From assembly GCF_009649845.1 (NCBI RefSeq), contig NZ_WJIE01000001.1, forward strand, positions 791,054 to 855,053: a DNA stretch of 64,000 nucleotides, in the 5' to 3' direction. Positions 17,583 through 25,410 of this stretch are shown in pieces. Position 1 is the first letter of the stretch. Each line of letters starts with the position of its first letter. The translations under genes and the position numbers were made by a program. The notes below the pieces were generated by a model, which ran no database searches, had not been told where the DNA came from, and was given only the letters and a program-made list of their open reading frames with translations. The DNA comes from Polyangium spumosum. Its GTDB lineage: Bacteria; Myxococcota_A; Polyangia; Polyangiales; Polyangiaceae.

Positions 17583-18826
17583 CGCGCCTTCTCCTGCTTC
17601 TTCCCGTCCTCGAGGGCCGAGAGCCAGAGCCACAACTTCACCCGCGCCCACGCGTTCGCCGCGCGCGCCCGCTCGAGCCGGCTCTGCGCGGCCGCGACGC
17701 TCCTCCGCGCCGTGATCACCTCGAGGATCGTCCCCTCGCCCGCCTCGAAAATCTTCACCCGCGCCGCGAGCCCCTCCGACAGCGCCGGCACGATCGCCCC
17801 GGCGAGCGTGTCCACGACGTCCTGCGTGTGCTCCACCTCGTGGATCGCCATCGCGAGATCCGCGGCCGCGTTCGCCGCTTCGCGCTTCGACTCGCCCTCG
17901 AGCTGCGCCGCGCGCGCGGCCATCACGCTGCGCTCGCGCTCGCCCCGATCGAACGCCGGCAGCGTGAGGCCGACGGCGCCGAACCCCACGAATCCCCCGG
18001 GCGAATCGCGCTGCACGAACACGCCGAGCGAGAGCGACGTCCCGCGCGCGGCCTTCTCCTCGGCCTCCCGCGCGCGCTCGACCCGGGCGGCGAGCGCCTT
18101 CTGCTGCACCGACGGCAGCGTCGCCGCGCGGCGCACCGCCTCGCGCAGGCTCGGCCTCGCGGGCAACGTGGGCGCCGGCAGATCTCCACGCGCGGCGAGT
18201 GGATCCGGGCCCGCGGCGAGCGCCCGCGAGAGCGTGAGCCCGCGCTCGAACACCTCGCCCTCGGCCCCGATGACGCCGAGCCGCGCCTCGGCGTGGTAGG
18301 CGCGCGCGTCGGCCGTGTCCGCCTTCGTCGCCGCCGAGGCCTGGGCCGCCTTCTCCACGAGCCGCGAGAACTGCCCGGCGAGCGCGGCCTCGCGCGTGGC
18401 CACGTCGAGCACGCGCGCGGCGGCCCAGAGGTCGATCCACGCCCGCGCCGCCTCGAGCCGCTGCGTGAGCGCGAGCGCGCGCGCCCCGGCCGAGAGCTCC
18501 TGTTCCTCGACCCGCGCCGCGGCCTTGCGGGCCGAGGACAACCCCGCGAGGTTCCACGATTGCGTCACGCTCGCCTGGAGCTCGACCCCCTGGTTCGGCG
18601 TCGGCAGGACGCGGAACCCCGGCTGCACGTAGAGCTGCGGGTTCTCCGTCATCGACGAGATACGGCTGCCGAGCGCGTGTTTTGCCTCCACCGCCCGCTC
18701 GGCGCCGCGCACGTCCGGCGTGGTGACGGAAAGGCCGATGGCCTCGTCGAACGAGACCACCTTCGGCGGCGGCGAGCCCGCGAGCGCGACATTGGCGACG
18801 ATCGGGAGTGCGAGCCAGGAGCTCAT
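17579..18826 (-). CDS. czcC: outer-membrane channel of the metal efflux system (CzcC-like)
   Basis: A 415-aa OEP-family protein with a cleavable signal peptide (about 16-18 residues ending near ALAGS) rather than a lipobox. It has two repeats of long amphipathic helices; 'FEAGEGTILEVITARRSVAA' near the end is typical of CzcC/CusC channels. It is the first gene of the czcCBA-regulator-kinase operon; the order C-B-A is that of czc operons. AGGT lies about 8 nt upstream of the ATG, and the operator-like repeats lie 33-61 nt upstream. Together with the TolC-like protein at 7.0 kb the island has two outer-membrane channels and one pump. Confidence 0.9.
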   Translation of the reverse strand: MSSWLALPIVANVALAGSPPPKVVSFDEAIGLSVTTPDVRGAERAVEAKHALGSRISSMTENPQLYVQPGFRVLPTPNQGVELQASVTQSWNLAGLSSARKAAARVEEQELSAGARALALTQRLEAARAWIDLWAAARVLDVATREAALAGQFSRLVEKAAQASAATKADTADARAYHAEARLGVIGAEGEVFERGLTLSRALAAGPDPLAARGDLPAPTLPARPSLREAVRRAATLPSVQQKALAARVERAREAEEKAARGTSLSLGVFVQRDSPGGFVGFGAVGLTLPAFDRGERERSVMAARAAQLEGESKREAANAAADLAMAIHEVEHTQDVVDTLAGAIVPALSEGLAARVKIFEAGEGTILEVITARRSVAAAQSRLERARAANAWARVKLWLWLSALEDGKKQEKAR

Positions 18827-18858
18827 GCGCCCAACCTAGCGCCGGGCCCCGGGAGAGA

Positions 18859-18887
18859 TCCTGAGGTGGTCCTGAGAGAATTCTCAG
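18859..18887 (-). promoter_or_regulatory. direct repeats and palindrome upstream of czcC (candidate regulator site)
   Basis: TCCTGAG occurs exactly at 18859-18865 and 18870-18876, an 11-bp period (7-bp box, 4-bp spacer), the classic geometry of OmpR/PhoB-family binding sites. The second box runs into the 10-bp palindrome GAGAATTCTC (18874-18883) and a CTCAG arm at 18883-18887. The element lies 33 bp upstream of the czcC start, so it is the natural target of the response regulator encoded at the other end of the operon. Confidence 0.6.
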
Positions 18888-18912
18888 AAAGTCGGTCGGG
18901 CTCGGCCCGATC

Positions 18913-19728
18913 TCAGGTCCGTCCGCGCATCGCCCAGGCGACGCCGCCCTGCAAATCGCGCCGCGTGACGATGTCTTTCATGTCGACGTCCTCGCTCACG
19001 AGCGACTGGGCGACCTCGGGCCGGATCCCGGTCAGGACCACGCCCGCGCCGAGGAGCTGCACCGCCTTCGCGATCTGGAGCAGCGAATTCGCCGCGTGGC
19101 TATCGACGAGCGGCACGCCCGTGACGTCGATGATGGCGACACGCGCCTGCGCCGACACGATTCGACCGAGCAGGTTCTCCATGATCTGGACCGTCCGCTC
19201 CGGGGTCAGCGCCCCGACGAGCGGCATCACCAGCACGTCGTCGCGGATCGGCACGATCGGCGTCGAGAGCTCCCGGATCGCGGCGGCTTGCGCCTCGAGC
19301 GCGTCCTTCAGGCGCTTGCGCTCGGTGATGACCTCCGTGAACATGAAGAGCCCGCCGATCTCACCGGCGCCGGTGCGCCACGGCATGACCTTCCACCGCA
19401 ACCAATCGACGCTCCCGTCGGCGCGCGGGAATGGGTCCTCCTCGGACGACTCGGTCGCGCCGGCGAGGCAACGCTGGTGGATCTCCTTCCACCGCTCGGT
19501 GATCTCGGGGAAAACGTCGTAATGGCTCCGACCGAGGACGTCTCGGACCTCGACGCGGAGATCCGAGAGCCAGGCCTCGCTGGCCACCAGGTAACGTACG
19601 TTCGTATCGAAGAGCGCCGTCGCGGTGGGCGTGTGCTTCACGAACGCCTGCAGTTGCTCCTCGAGCTCACCCACCCGCGAACGCAGTCGCTCGACCTCTC
19701 GCGCCAGATCCCCGTCCCGTTCTCCCAT
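18913..19728 (-). CDS. PAS-STAS protein (RsbR-like), first copy
   Basis: A 271-aa cytoplasmic protein: a short N-terminal coiled coil (ERDGDLAREVERLRSRVGEL), a PAS domain (about 28-140, with a PAC-type end 'GGLFMFTEVITERKRLKD'), and a C-terminal STAS domain (about 160-265; 'VAIIDVTGVPLVDSHAANSL' is the anti-sigma-antagonist strand). STAS proteins with N-terminal sensor domains form stressosome-like complexes in Bacillus; the conserved Ser/Thr of that loop is present as Ser in DSHAA. GGGGGAGG lies 7 nt upstream. No RsbT/RsbS-type partner is adjacent. A homologous protein lies at 21.5 kb, on the other side of the CrtI-like gene. Confidence 0.87.
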   Translation of the reverse strand: MGERDGDLAREVERLRSRVGELEEQLQAFVKHTPTATALFDTNVRYLVASEAWLSDLRVEVRDVLGRSHYDVFPEITERWKEIHQRCLAGATESSEEDPFPRADGSVDWLRWKVMPWRTGAGEIGGLFMFTEVITERKRLKDALEAQAAAIRELSTPIVPIRDDVLVMPLVGALTPERTVQIMENLLGRIVSAQARVAIIDVTGVPLVDSHAANSLLQIAKAVQLLGAGVVLTGIRPEVAQSLVSEDVDMKDIVTRRDLQGGVAWAMRGRT

Positions 19729-19805
19729 CGGATCGCCTCCCCCGTACGGTTGATGCCCCCATACGGACGAATACCCGCGACGATCCGCCGCGTCAATGAT
19801 CCATG

Positions 19806-21341
19806 TCACCGCGGCGAGAGCTTGGCCATCATCGCCGCGGCGAGCCCCGACAGCAGGCACGGCGCCACGCCGCCGCCGAATACGCCCGAGCCCGCGAGGA
19901 AGAGGCCCGTGACGGGCGTGCGCGTGCGGAACCCCTTGGGTCCCCATTGCGAGAGCGTCATCGCCGGGCCGAACGGCGCGCCCGCCGCGTTGCGCGTCCG
20001 ATCCGCGGCCGTGAGCGGCGTGCCGCACGCCTTCACGACCACGTCGCCCACGAGCCCGGGGTAACGCGTATCGAGCTCCTCCAGCATCCACCGCGTGATC
20101 TCGTCGCGATACGCCGCGTGGGCGGGCCCTCGCTCGGCCTCGGGCAGCGATTGCCATTTGCGGAACTTGGCGTGGGGCACGTACGTGAGCACGACCAGCG
20201 ACGAGCTGCCCTCCGGCGCGAGCGCGCCGCTCGGGTCCTTGATCGAGGTTGGCGAGACGAACAGCATCGGCCGCGCCGGGAGCTTCCCCGTGAATCGCGC
20301 GGAGAACCCCTCCTCGACGTCGTAGGACGGGTAGAGCCACACGTTCTGCGCCGAGAGCCCGCGCGCGCGCGCGTCGCCGCGCAGGCCGAGCCCGAGCTGG
20401 AACATCGCCATCGACGGCTCGATCACCGCCGCCTTGCGCCGGAGCGAGGTCGGGAGTTCGGCCGCGGAGACCAGCCTGCCCAGCGTGATCGTGGGATCGA
20501 TGGCCGAGACCACGACGTCGGCCTCGATCCGCTCGCCCCCCGCGAGCACGACGCCGGTCACGCGCCCGCGCTCGGCCTCGATATGCTCGACGAGGGCCCG
20601 CGTCCGGAACCGCGCGCCCTTCGCCTCGGCCGCGCCCGCGAGCGCGTCGCGCAGGCCCCCGCCGCCGCCGCGCGGGAAAAACGCGCCGTCGCTGAAATGG
20701 GCCATGTAGAGCAGCGCCGCGAGCGCGACCACGCGCGAAGGCGGCAGGGCCCACGCGCCGGACTGGCCGCCGAGCACCGCGCGCAGGCGCGGATCCGTCA
20801 CGCTCTGCTCGATGAGCTCGCGCAACGGCCGCTGGCTCCATTGCAAGAGCGCAGGCACGCCCGTGAGCGCGACCAGATCGGAGAGGACGGGCCGGCCGAG
20901 GATGTTCCGGGCGAGCGCCTCGTGCATCCGCGCCGCGCCGTCGAGCAGCCCGAAGAAATGGCGCAAGCCCCTCGTTTCGCCCGGAAAAAGCGCGGTGAGG
21001 CGCTCGCGGTAGGCGGCGAGGGGGCGGCAAACCCGGATATCGAGGTCGGGAAATCGGTAGAGGTCGAATGCGTCCGGATCGAGCTCGTGGAAGAGCTCGG
21101 CCGCGTCGACGCCGAGGGCCTCGAGCAGCTCGTGGACGAGCTGACCGGGGCGGCAGGCGCCGACGTAGTGCAGCCCCTGGTCGAAGACGAATCCGTCCCG
21201 CGAGAAGGGCGCGAGGTAGCCGCCGATCTCGGCGCTCGCGTCGAGGGCGAGCACGTCGAAGCCGTCCCTGGCGAGGAACGCCGCGGACGCGAGCCCGCCC
21301 GTGCCGGTGCCGATGACGATCGCGCGACGCGTGGAGGACAT
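19806..21341 (-). CDS. CrtI-like FAD-dependent oxidoreductase
   Basis: A 511-aa flavoprotein. The N-terminus carries the Rossmann dinucleotide motif 'AIVIGTGTGGLASAAFLARD' (GxGxxG) and a following acidic strand end (LALDASAEIGG). 'FDQGLHYVG' and the C-terminal 'GLFLAGSGVFGGGVAPCLLS' are typical of the phytoene desaturase/carotenoid isomerase/retinol saturase (CrtI/CrtH) group. It is expected to oxidise or isomerise a polyene or related lipid, bound to the membrane. No other carotenoid gene is in the window, so the substrate is open. The ATG at 21341 is placed directly before the Rossmann fold. It is 77 nt upstream of the PAS-STAS gene on the same strand and may be co-transcribed. Confidence 0.88.
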   Translation of the reverse strand: MSSTRRAIVIGTGTGGLASAAFLARDGFDVLALDASAEIGGYLAPFSRDGFVFDQGLHYVGACRPGQLVHELLEALGVDAAELFHELDPDAFDLYRFPDLDIRVCRPLAAYRERLTALFPGETRGLRHFFGLLDGAARMHEALARNILGRPVLSDLVALTGVPALLQWSQRPLRELIEQSVTDPRLRAVLGGQSGAWALPPSRVVALAALLYMAHFSDGAFFPRGGGGGLRDALAGAAEAKGARFRTRALVEHIEAERGRVTGVVLAGGERIEADVVVSAIDPTITLGRLVSAAELPTSLRRKAAVIEPSMAMFQLGLGLRGDARARGLSAQNVWLYPSYDVEEGFSARFTGKLPARPMLFVSPTSIKDPSGALAPEGSSSLVVLTYVPHAKFRKWQSLPEAERGPAHAAYRDEITRWMLEELDTRYPGLVGDVVVKACGTPLTAADRTRNAAGAPFGPAMTLSQWGPKGFRTRTPVTGLFLAGSGVFGGGVAPCLLSGLAAAMMAKLSPR

Positions 21342-21544
21342 GATGCTGCGCGGAAGGGTACACCCGCCCGCCGGCCGGGGCGAGGAAAACGAATCACGCG
21401 CACGCGGGGAGACTACCCGGGAGCCATGTTCTCCCGGCATGCCGATATCTCTTCGCCCGCATCCGCCCGCGCGCCTTGACAGCGCTTCGAGCGGCGCCCT
21501 AGCATCCGAGGTTTGGGGGATTCGAAGGGGGAGCGGGAGACTTC

Positions 21545-22420
21545 GTGAAAGAAAAACGATTGGAAGGGCCGGCGGAGTCCGTGAGCGGCGGGGCGGATCC
21601 GTACCGACGCCTCTTCGAGGTGGCCCCCGCGCTCCTGGGTATTGCCTCGGCAGAAGGTTATCTCGAGGAGCTCTCGCCGTCGTGGGAGCAAACCCTCGGC
21701 CACACGCGCGAGGAGCTCCGCGCGTCTCCGTTCCTCTCCTTCGTGCATCCGGACGACCAGGCGAAGACCCTCGAGATGACCACGAGGGCCGAGCGATCCG
21801 TCGTGCTGAACTTCCAGAATCGATATCGGTGCAAGGACGGCAGCTACCGGTGGATCGACTGGACGAGCGTGCCCACCGACGGACGCGTGTACTTCGTGGC
21901 GCGGGACGTCACCGATCGATACCTGCTCGAAGAGGAGCTCCGGGCGTCGCAGCGCGAGCTCGAGGCGAGGTACGAGCAGCTCGAGCAGGAGATGGGCGAG
22001 CGCCGCCAGGCCGAGGCGGCCCTCCATGAACAAAACGAGGCGGTCCGCGCGCTCTCGGCGCCGATCCTGCAGGTCGCCGAGGGCGTCCTCCTCTTGCCCG
22101 TCATCGGGCAAATCGACGCCCGGCGCGCCGGCATGATGATGGGCAAGCTGCTCGAATCCATCGTGCAATCGGCGGCCGGCGTGACGATCCTCGATCTCAC
22201 GGGTGTCGCCGCCATGGACGCGGAGACGGGCTCACACGTCTTTTCCCTCGTCCACGCGGCGCGGCTCCTCGGCAGCGAATGCCTCGTCTCCGGCATCCGG
22301 CCCGCCATCGCCACGACGATGGTGGAGCTCGGAATCGACACGAGCAGCCTGCGCACGTTCGGCACCCTCGCCGCGGCGCTCTCCCACGCCCTCGGGCTCC
22401 GGACGGCTCGCCAGCGCTAG
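21545..22420 (+). CDS. PAS-STAS protein (RsbR-like), second copy
   Basis: A 291-aa cytoplasmic protein with PAS (about 18-130; 'YLEELSPSWEQTLGHTREEL', ends 'VYFVARDVTDRYLLEEELRA'), a coiled-coil linker and a STAS domain (about 180-285; 'VTILDLTGVAAMDAETGSHV'). The loop residue expected to be a phosphorylated Ser/Thr is Ala/Glu here (AMDAETG), with Thr two residues later, so regulation by phosphorylation is uncertain. It starts at GTG 21545 preceded by GGGAG. It is divergent from the CrtI-like gene (203 nt between), so the two PAS-STAS genes bracket that gene. Both proteins share the 'ALS/TPI' segment before STAS. Confidence 0.87.
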   Translation: MKEKRLEGPAESVSGGADPYRRLFEVAPALLGIASAEGYLEELSPSWEQTLGHTREELRASPFLSFVHPDDQAKTLEMTTRAERSVVLNFQNRYRCKDGSYRWIDWTSVPTDGRVYFVARDVTDRYLLEEELRASQRELEARYEQLEQEMGERRQAEAALHEQNEAVRALSAPILQVAEGVLLLPVIGQIDARRAGMMMGKLLESIVQSAAGVTILDLTGVAAMDAETGSHVFSLVHAARLLGSECLVSGIRPAIATTMVELGIDTSSLRTFGTLAAALSHALGLRTARQR

Positions 22421-22441
22421 AAAAACCGAGGACGGCCTCGC

Positions 22442-22702
22442 TCAGCGAGGCGCGCCGCTCGCCGAGGGCAGGGGCGCGGGGGCGGCGGACGGCGGGGCGC
22501 TCGCGGAGGCCGACGCGCTCGCGGAGGCGGCGGCGGCGTTCATCTTCGCGCGGACCGAGAGCCGCATCGCCACGATGGTCCCGGCGATCGCGGTGGACAC
22601 GACCACGATGACGACGACGAGGATCTTCCCCGTCGATCCGCCGGACGGCCCAGGCGCGGGCGTGGGCGGCGAGGTGCGGGGCGAGGGCGAGGGCGTTTCC
22701 AT
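22442..22702 (-). CDS. small single-span membrane protein
   Basis: An 86-aa protein with a Pro/Ser/Thr-rich N-terminus (about 25 aa), one strong transmembrane segment (ILVVVIVVVSTAIAGTIVAM) and an Ala/Ser/Pro-rich C-terminus with ASASASASA runs. The start at 22702 (METPSPSPRT) is the ATG nearest the coding-like segment. Small proteins of this composition are common in myxobacteria; no function is known. It is convergent with the preceding PAS-STAS gene (21 nt between the stops) and divergent from the esterase gene. Confidence 0.55.
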   Translation of the reverse strand: METPSPSPRTSPPTPAPGPSGGSTGKILVVVIVVVSTAIAGTIVAMRLSVRAKMNAAAASASASASASAPPSAAPAPLPSASGAPR

Positions 22703-22802
22703 GCGGGGCGTTCTATATCGTCCGATCCGCGGCGAGGCAACGAGCGGCGCGAGAACCTGCCATCGGCTTGACGAGCCCGGCGGGCGGGCGTCTCCTACCC
22801 GC

Positions 22803-23681
22803 ATGTCGAACCAAGGTCTCGCCGAGCTCATCACCTATCTTCGAGCCAATGCCCCCACGAGCACCACGCCCGCCGATATGCGCGCCTGGTTCGTGTCGAT
22901 GATGCGTGTCACGCCCCCGCCTGCCGAGGCGCGCCTCGAGCCGTCCGCGTGTGACGTGCCCGCCTCGTGGATCACGCCGCCGGGCGTGGATCCGGGCCGC
23001 GTGCTCCTGTACCTGCACGGCGGCGGTTACATCATCGGCTCGCCCGAGACACACCTCGAGACGATCTTCCGGCTGGCGCAGGCCTCCGGCGCGCGCGCGC
23101 TCGCCGTCGATTATCGCCTCGCGCCCGAGCACGCCTGGCCGGCCTGCCGCGAGGACGCCGTGGCCGCGTATCGGTGGCTCCTCGCGCAGGGCGTCGCGCC
23201 TTCCCGCGTCGCAATCGCCGGCGATTCGGCGGGCGGCGGCCTCACGCTCTCCACGCTCCTCGCGCTGCGCGACGCCGGCCTGCCGCTGCCTGCCTGCGCG
23301 GCCTTCCTCTCGCCGTGGGTCGATTTCACCCTCTCCGGGCCGTCCAGCAAGACGAACGGCGCGCAGGATCCCCTCGTCGATCCGAGCAACCTGGCCCTGA
23401 TGGCCGGCGCCGTCCTCCAGGGTAACGATCCGGCGAAGAGCTCGCCGCTCTTCGCGGAGCTCGGCGGATTGCCGCCCCTCTTCGTGCAGGTGGGCACGGC
23501 CGAGGTGCTGCTCGACGATTCGCACAGGCTCGTCGACCGGGTGAAGGCCGCGGGCGGCGAGGCCGTGCTCGACGCGTGGCAACACATGATCCACGGCTTC
23601 CAGGCGTTCCCGACGTTCCTGCCGGAGGCGATCGGGGCGACGGCCCGCGCGGGGGAGTTCCTCCGGTCGAAGCTCGCGTGA
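22803..23681 (+). CDS. alpha/beta hydrolase, HSL-family esterase
   Basis: A 292-aa enzyme of the hormone-sensitive-lipase group. It shows the oxyanion-hole motif HGGGYIIGSP, the nucleophile GDSAGGGL, the acid 'EVLLDDSHRL' and the catalytic His in 'HMIHGFQAF'. It would hydrolyse short- to medium-chain esters in the cytoplasm. The ATG at 22803 directly precedes SNQGLAEL. No partner gene is in operon with it. Its stop codon lies inside the first of three 24-bp-spaced palindromes (see 23676-23735). Confidence 0.92.
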   Translation: MSNQGLAELITYLRANAPTSTTPADMRAWFVSMMRVTPPPAEARLEPSACDVPASWITPPGVDPGRVLLYLHGGGYIIGSPETHLETIFRLAQASGARALAVDYRLAPEHAWPACREDAVAAYRWLLAQGVAPSRVAIAGDSAGGGLTLSTLLALRDAGLPLPACAAFLSPWVDFTLSGPSSKTNGAQDPLVDPSNLALMAGAVLQGNDPAKSSPLFAELGGLPPLFVQVGTAEVLLDDSHRLVDRVKAAGGEAVLDAWQHMIHGFQAFPTFLPEAIGATARAGEFLRSKLA

Positions 23682-23737
23682 TCACGCAACGTCGCGCCTG
23701 CGTGATCACGTGACCGTGTTCTTGCGTGATCACGCAA
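23676..23737. repeat. three palindromes GCGTGATCACGC(T) with exact 24-bp period
   Basis: GCGTGATCACG starts at 23676, 23700 and 23724: a 24-bp spacing each time. Copies 1 and 3 are perfect 12-bp palindromes; copy 3 extends to a perfect 16-bp palindrome TTGCGTGATCACGCAA (23722-23737); copy 2 ends in GT instead of GC. Copy 1 includes the esterase stop codon. The array lies between the convergent esterase and the secreted-protein gene and could be a transcription-factor cluster or a terminator-like structure; it has no T-run. Confidence 0.75.
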
Positions 23738-23769
23738 CACGCGTGCGGCGCGGCTCGTGGACAAAATGC

Positions 23770-23801
23770 AAAAAAGCCGAGCGGTCGTGGGACCGCTCGG
23801 C
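23770..23801 (-). terminator. Rho-independent terminator of the secreted-protein gene
   Basis: On the minus strand a perfect 11-bp stem (GCCGAGCGGTC/GACCGCTCGGC, 23776-23786 and 23791-23801) with a 4-nt loop is followed by six T residues (plus-strand A-run 23770-23775). It lies 43 nt after the stop of the gene ending at 23844. Confidence 0.9.
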
Positions 23802-23843
23802 GGGGGTGTGGGTGGCTATCGAATGGCCGTTCAGGCCATGATG

Positions 23844-24365
23844 TCAGCAGAGAAGAAAGAACGTGACCCGCGCGAAGTCGCCGCGTTGCTCCTCGGCGCT
23901 GACGCGGACGAGATCCCCGGCGGAGCTCGGGATGGCGCGTGCGCCGGCCGGCTGGAGCTCGAGCTTCGTGTTGATGAGATCGGTCGACTTCTTTCCGATA
24001 CAGTACTTGCCCTGGTTGGTCATCATCACGGCGTTGAGCTGCTCCTTCAGATCACCGAGGGACGCTCCTTTCCACCGGGACACCTCGAGCTCCTCCTTTC
24101 CTTTCACGCGCTCGAAGAAGACGAGCTCGGCGCCCTTGTCCGTCTCGACCGTGTAGAGGTAAAGCCTCCGGTCGTGGATCGGCAGATTCGCCGCGCTCAC
24201 CTTCCTGGCGAGCTCCTCTCCGCTGCCGTAGAACGTATGCGACTCGGGGGTGCGCGAGACGAGCGCGCAAGCGACCGGATCGGCCACCTCCGCGTACGCG
24301 ATGCCGCTCGGAGCGAGCATCGCCGCGGCCAAAACCCACTTCATGATCTGGGGGGAAACGTGCAT
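23844..24365 (-). CDS. secreted protein of unknown function
   Basis: A 173-aa protein with a signal peptide (ATG 24365, GAGGAGGAG about 5 nt upstream; hydrophobic stretch then cleavage near IAYAE), so it is probably periplasmic. It has two cysteines around residues 30 and 127 and one at the extreme C-terminus (FFLLC). No family is recognised; the fold looks like mixed alpha/beta with 'LYLYTVETDKGAELVFFERV'. It is monocistronic, ending at a strong terminator, and is divergent from the methyltransferase gene. The alternative ATG at 24344 has no ribosome site. Confidence 0.75.
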   Translation of the reverse strand: MHVSPQIMKWVLAAAMLAPSGIAYAEVADPVACALVSRTPESHTFYGSGEELARKVSAANLPIHDRRLYLYTVETDKGAELVFFERVKGKEELEVSRWKGASLGDLKEQLNAVMMTNQGKYCIGKKSTDLINTKLELQPAGARAIPSSAGDLVRVSAEEQRGDFARVTFFLLC

Positions 24366-24540
24366 TGACTCCTCCTCGGATGTCGACCCATTGGGCCGTA
24401 CGCGCTCCCCATTCGCAAGGCACATGCCACCGCGGACATATCCCGACGCCTTCGACCGACCCCAGCGCGCCGCTGCTTCGGTCTCTCCGCTCGACGGGAG
24501 GAAGGGCGCATGCATGCTGGAGCGCGAGAGGAGGCGGGTG

Positions 24541-25281
24541 ATGGGTTTCGATTTCGAGGAGGCGAGGCGGAGCTGGGACGCGCATGCGGAGAAGGAGGAG
24601 GCGTGGCTGCGCTCGCCTTCGGTCAACCGAGCGCTGCGCATTCGTGAAATCGAGCGGCGCCTCGACGGCGTGCGGACGATCCTGGACGTCGGCGGCGGTA
24701 CGGGCGCCTTCTCGCTCCCCCTCGCGCAGCGGGGGTTCGAGGTCGTCCACGTCGATTTCTCGCCGGCCATGCTGGACATCGCGCGCCGCAAGGCGGGCGG
24801 GGCGGGCAACATCCGGTTCGTGGAGGCCAACGCGGTGGATCTCTCGATGTTCGCGGATCGATCGTTCGACCTCGTGCTGAACATGGACGGCCCGATCTCG
24901 GCGTCCGGCGCGGAGGCGCCGCGCGTGCTCGGCGAGAGCTGTCGCGTGGCGCGACGAACGCTGATCGTGACGGCGGCCCACGGCGCGTGGGCGTTTTTGC
25001 GGAGGGTGCGTGGTCGTCCCATTGAGGCGGAGATACGCACGTTCCTGGCCGCAGAGCTCCGGGAGACGCTCGAGGCGCACGGAATGACGGTGCTCCGCGC
25101 CGGGGGGCTCGGCTCGCTCGCGCATCTGTGCGGGGACGATTTCGTGAAGGGCGTGCTGGCGGACGCGGGGCGGGTGGAGGCGTTCCTGGACGAATGCGAG
25201 CGGTTCGATGCGGAGGTGTTGCCAGAGGGACCGGGGACCAATGACGATACGGGGCTGATCGGGGTCGCGGAGCGCGGGTAG
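24541..25281 (+). CDS. class I SAM-dependent methyltransferase
   Basis: A 246-aa methyltransferase with motif I ILDVGGGTGAF (47-57), motif II 'EVVHVDFSPAMLDIARRKAG' and a post-motif 'ANAVDLSMFADRSFDLVLNM'. The substrate is unknown (small-molecule or ubiquinone-type methyltransferases look alike). AGGAGG lies 6 nt upstream of the ATG at 24541; an in-frame ATG at 24514 is possible. Codon use is typical of the genome (about 75% GC in a hand-counted 60-bp segment), unlike the next two genes. A decayed copy of its last 140 bp reappears at 27421-27486, beyond the AAA15/RloB cassette. Confidence 0.92.
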   Translation: MGFDFEEARRSWDAHAEKEEAWLRSPSVNRALRIREIERRLDGVRTILDVGGGTGAFSLPLAQRGFEVVHVDFSPAMLDIARRKAGGAGNIRFVEANAVDLSMFADRSFDLVLNMDGPISASGAEAPRVLGESCRVARRTLIVTAAHGAWAFLRRVRGRPIEAEIRTFLAAELRETLEAHGMTVLRAGGLGSLAHLCGDDFVKGVLADAGRVEAFLDECERFDAEVLPEGPGTNDDTGLIGVAERG

Positions 25282-25410
25282 GGCTCGAGGGATACGGCGT
25301 GGCGTGATGAACGCCCGGCGTATGAAACGTCCGAGAGGGAAGAGCGCTTCTGGGTGGCCTTGGCAGACATGGTCGTGGTAGGGAAGACTTCAACGAGGAA
25401 CCGTGTCGCC

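Noticed and set aside
25354-25410. Upstream start codons of the AAA15 ATPase gene
   Set aside because: They would add a non-family N-terminus; the protein proper starts at MLLQFAVENF as in its relatives.
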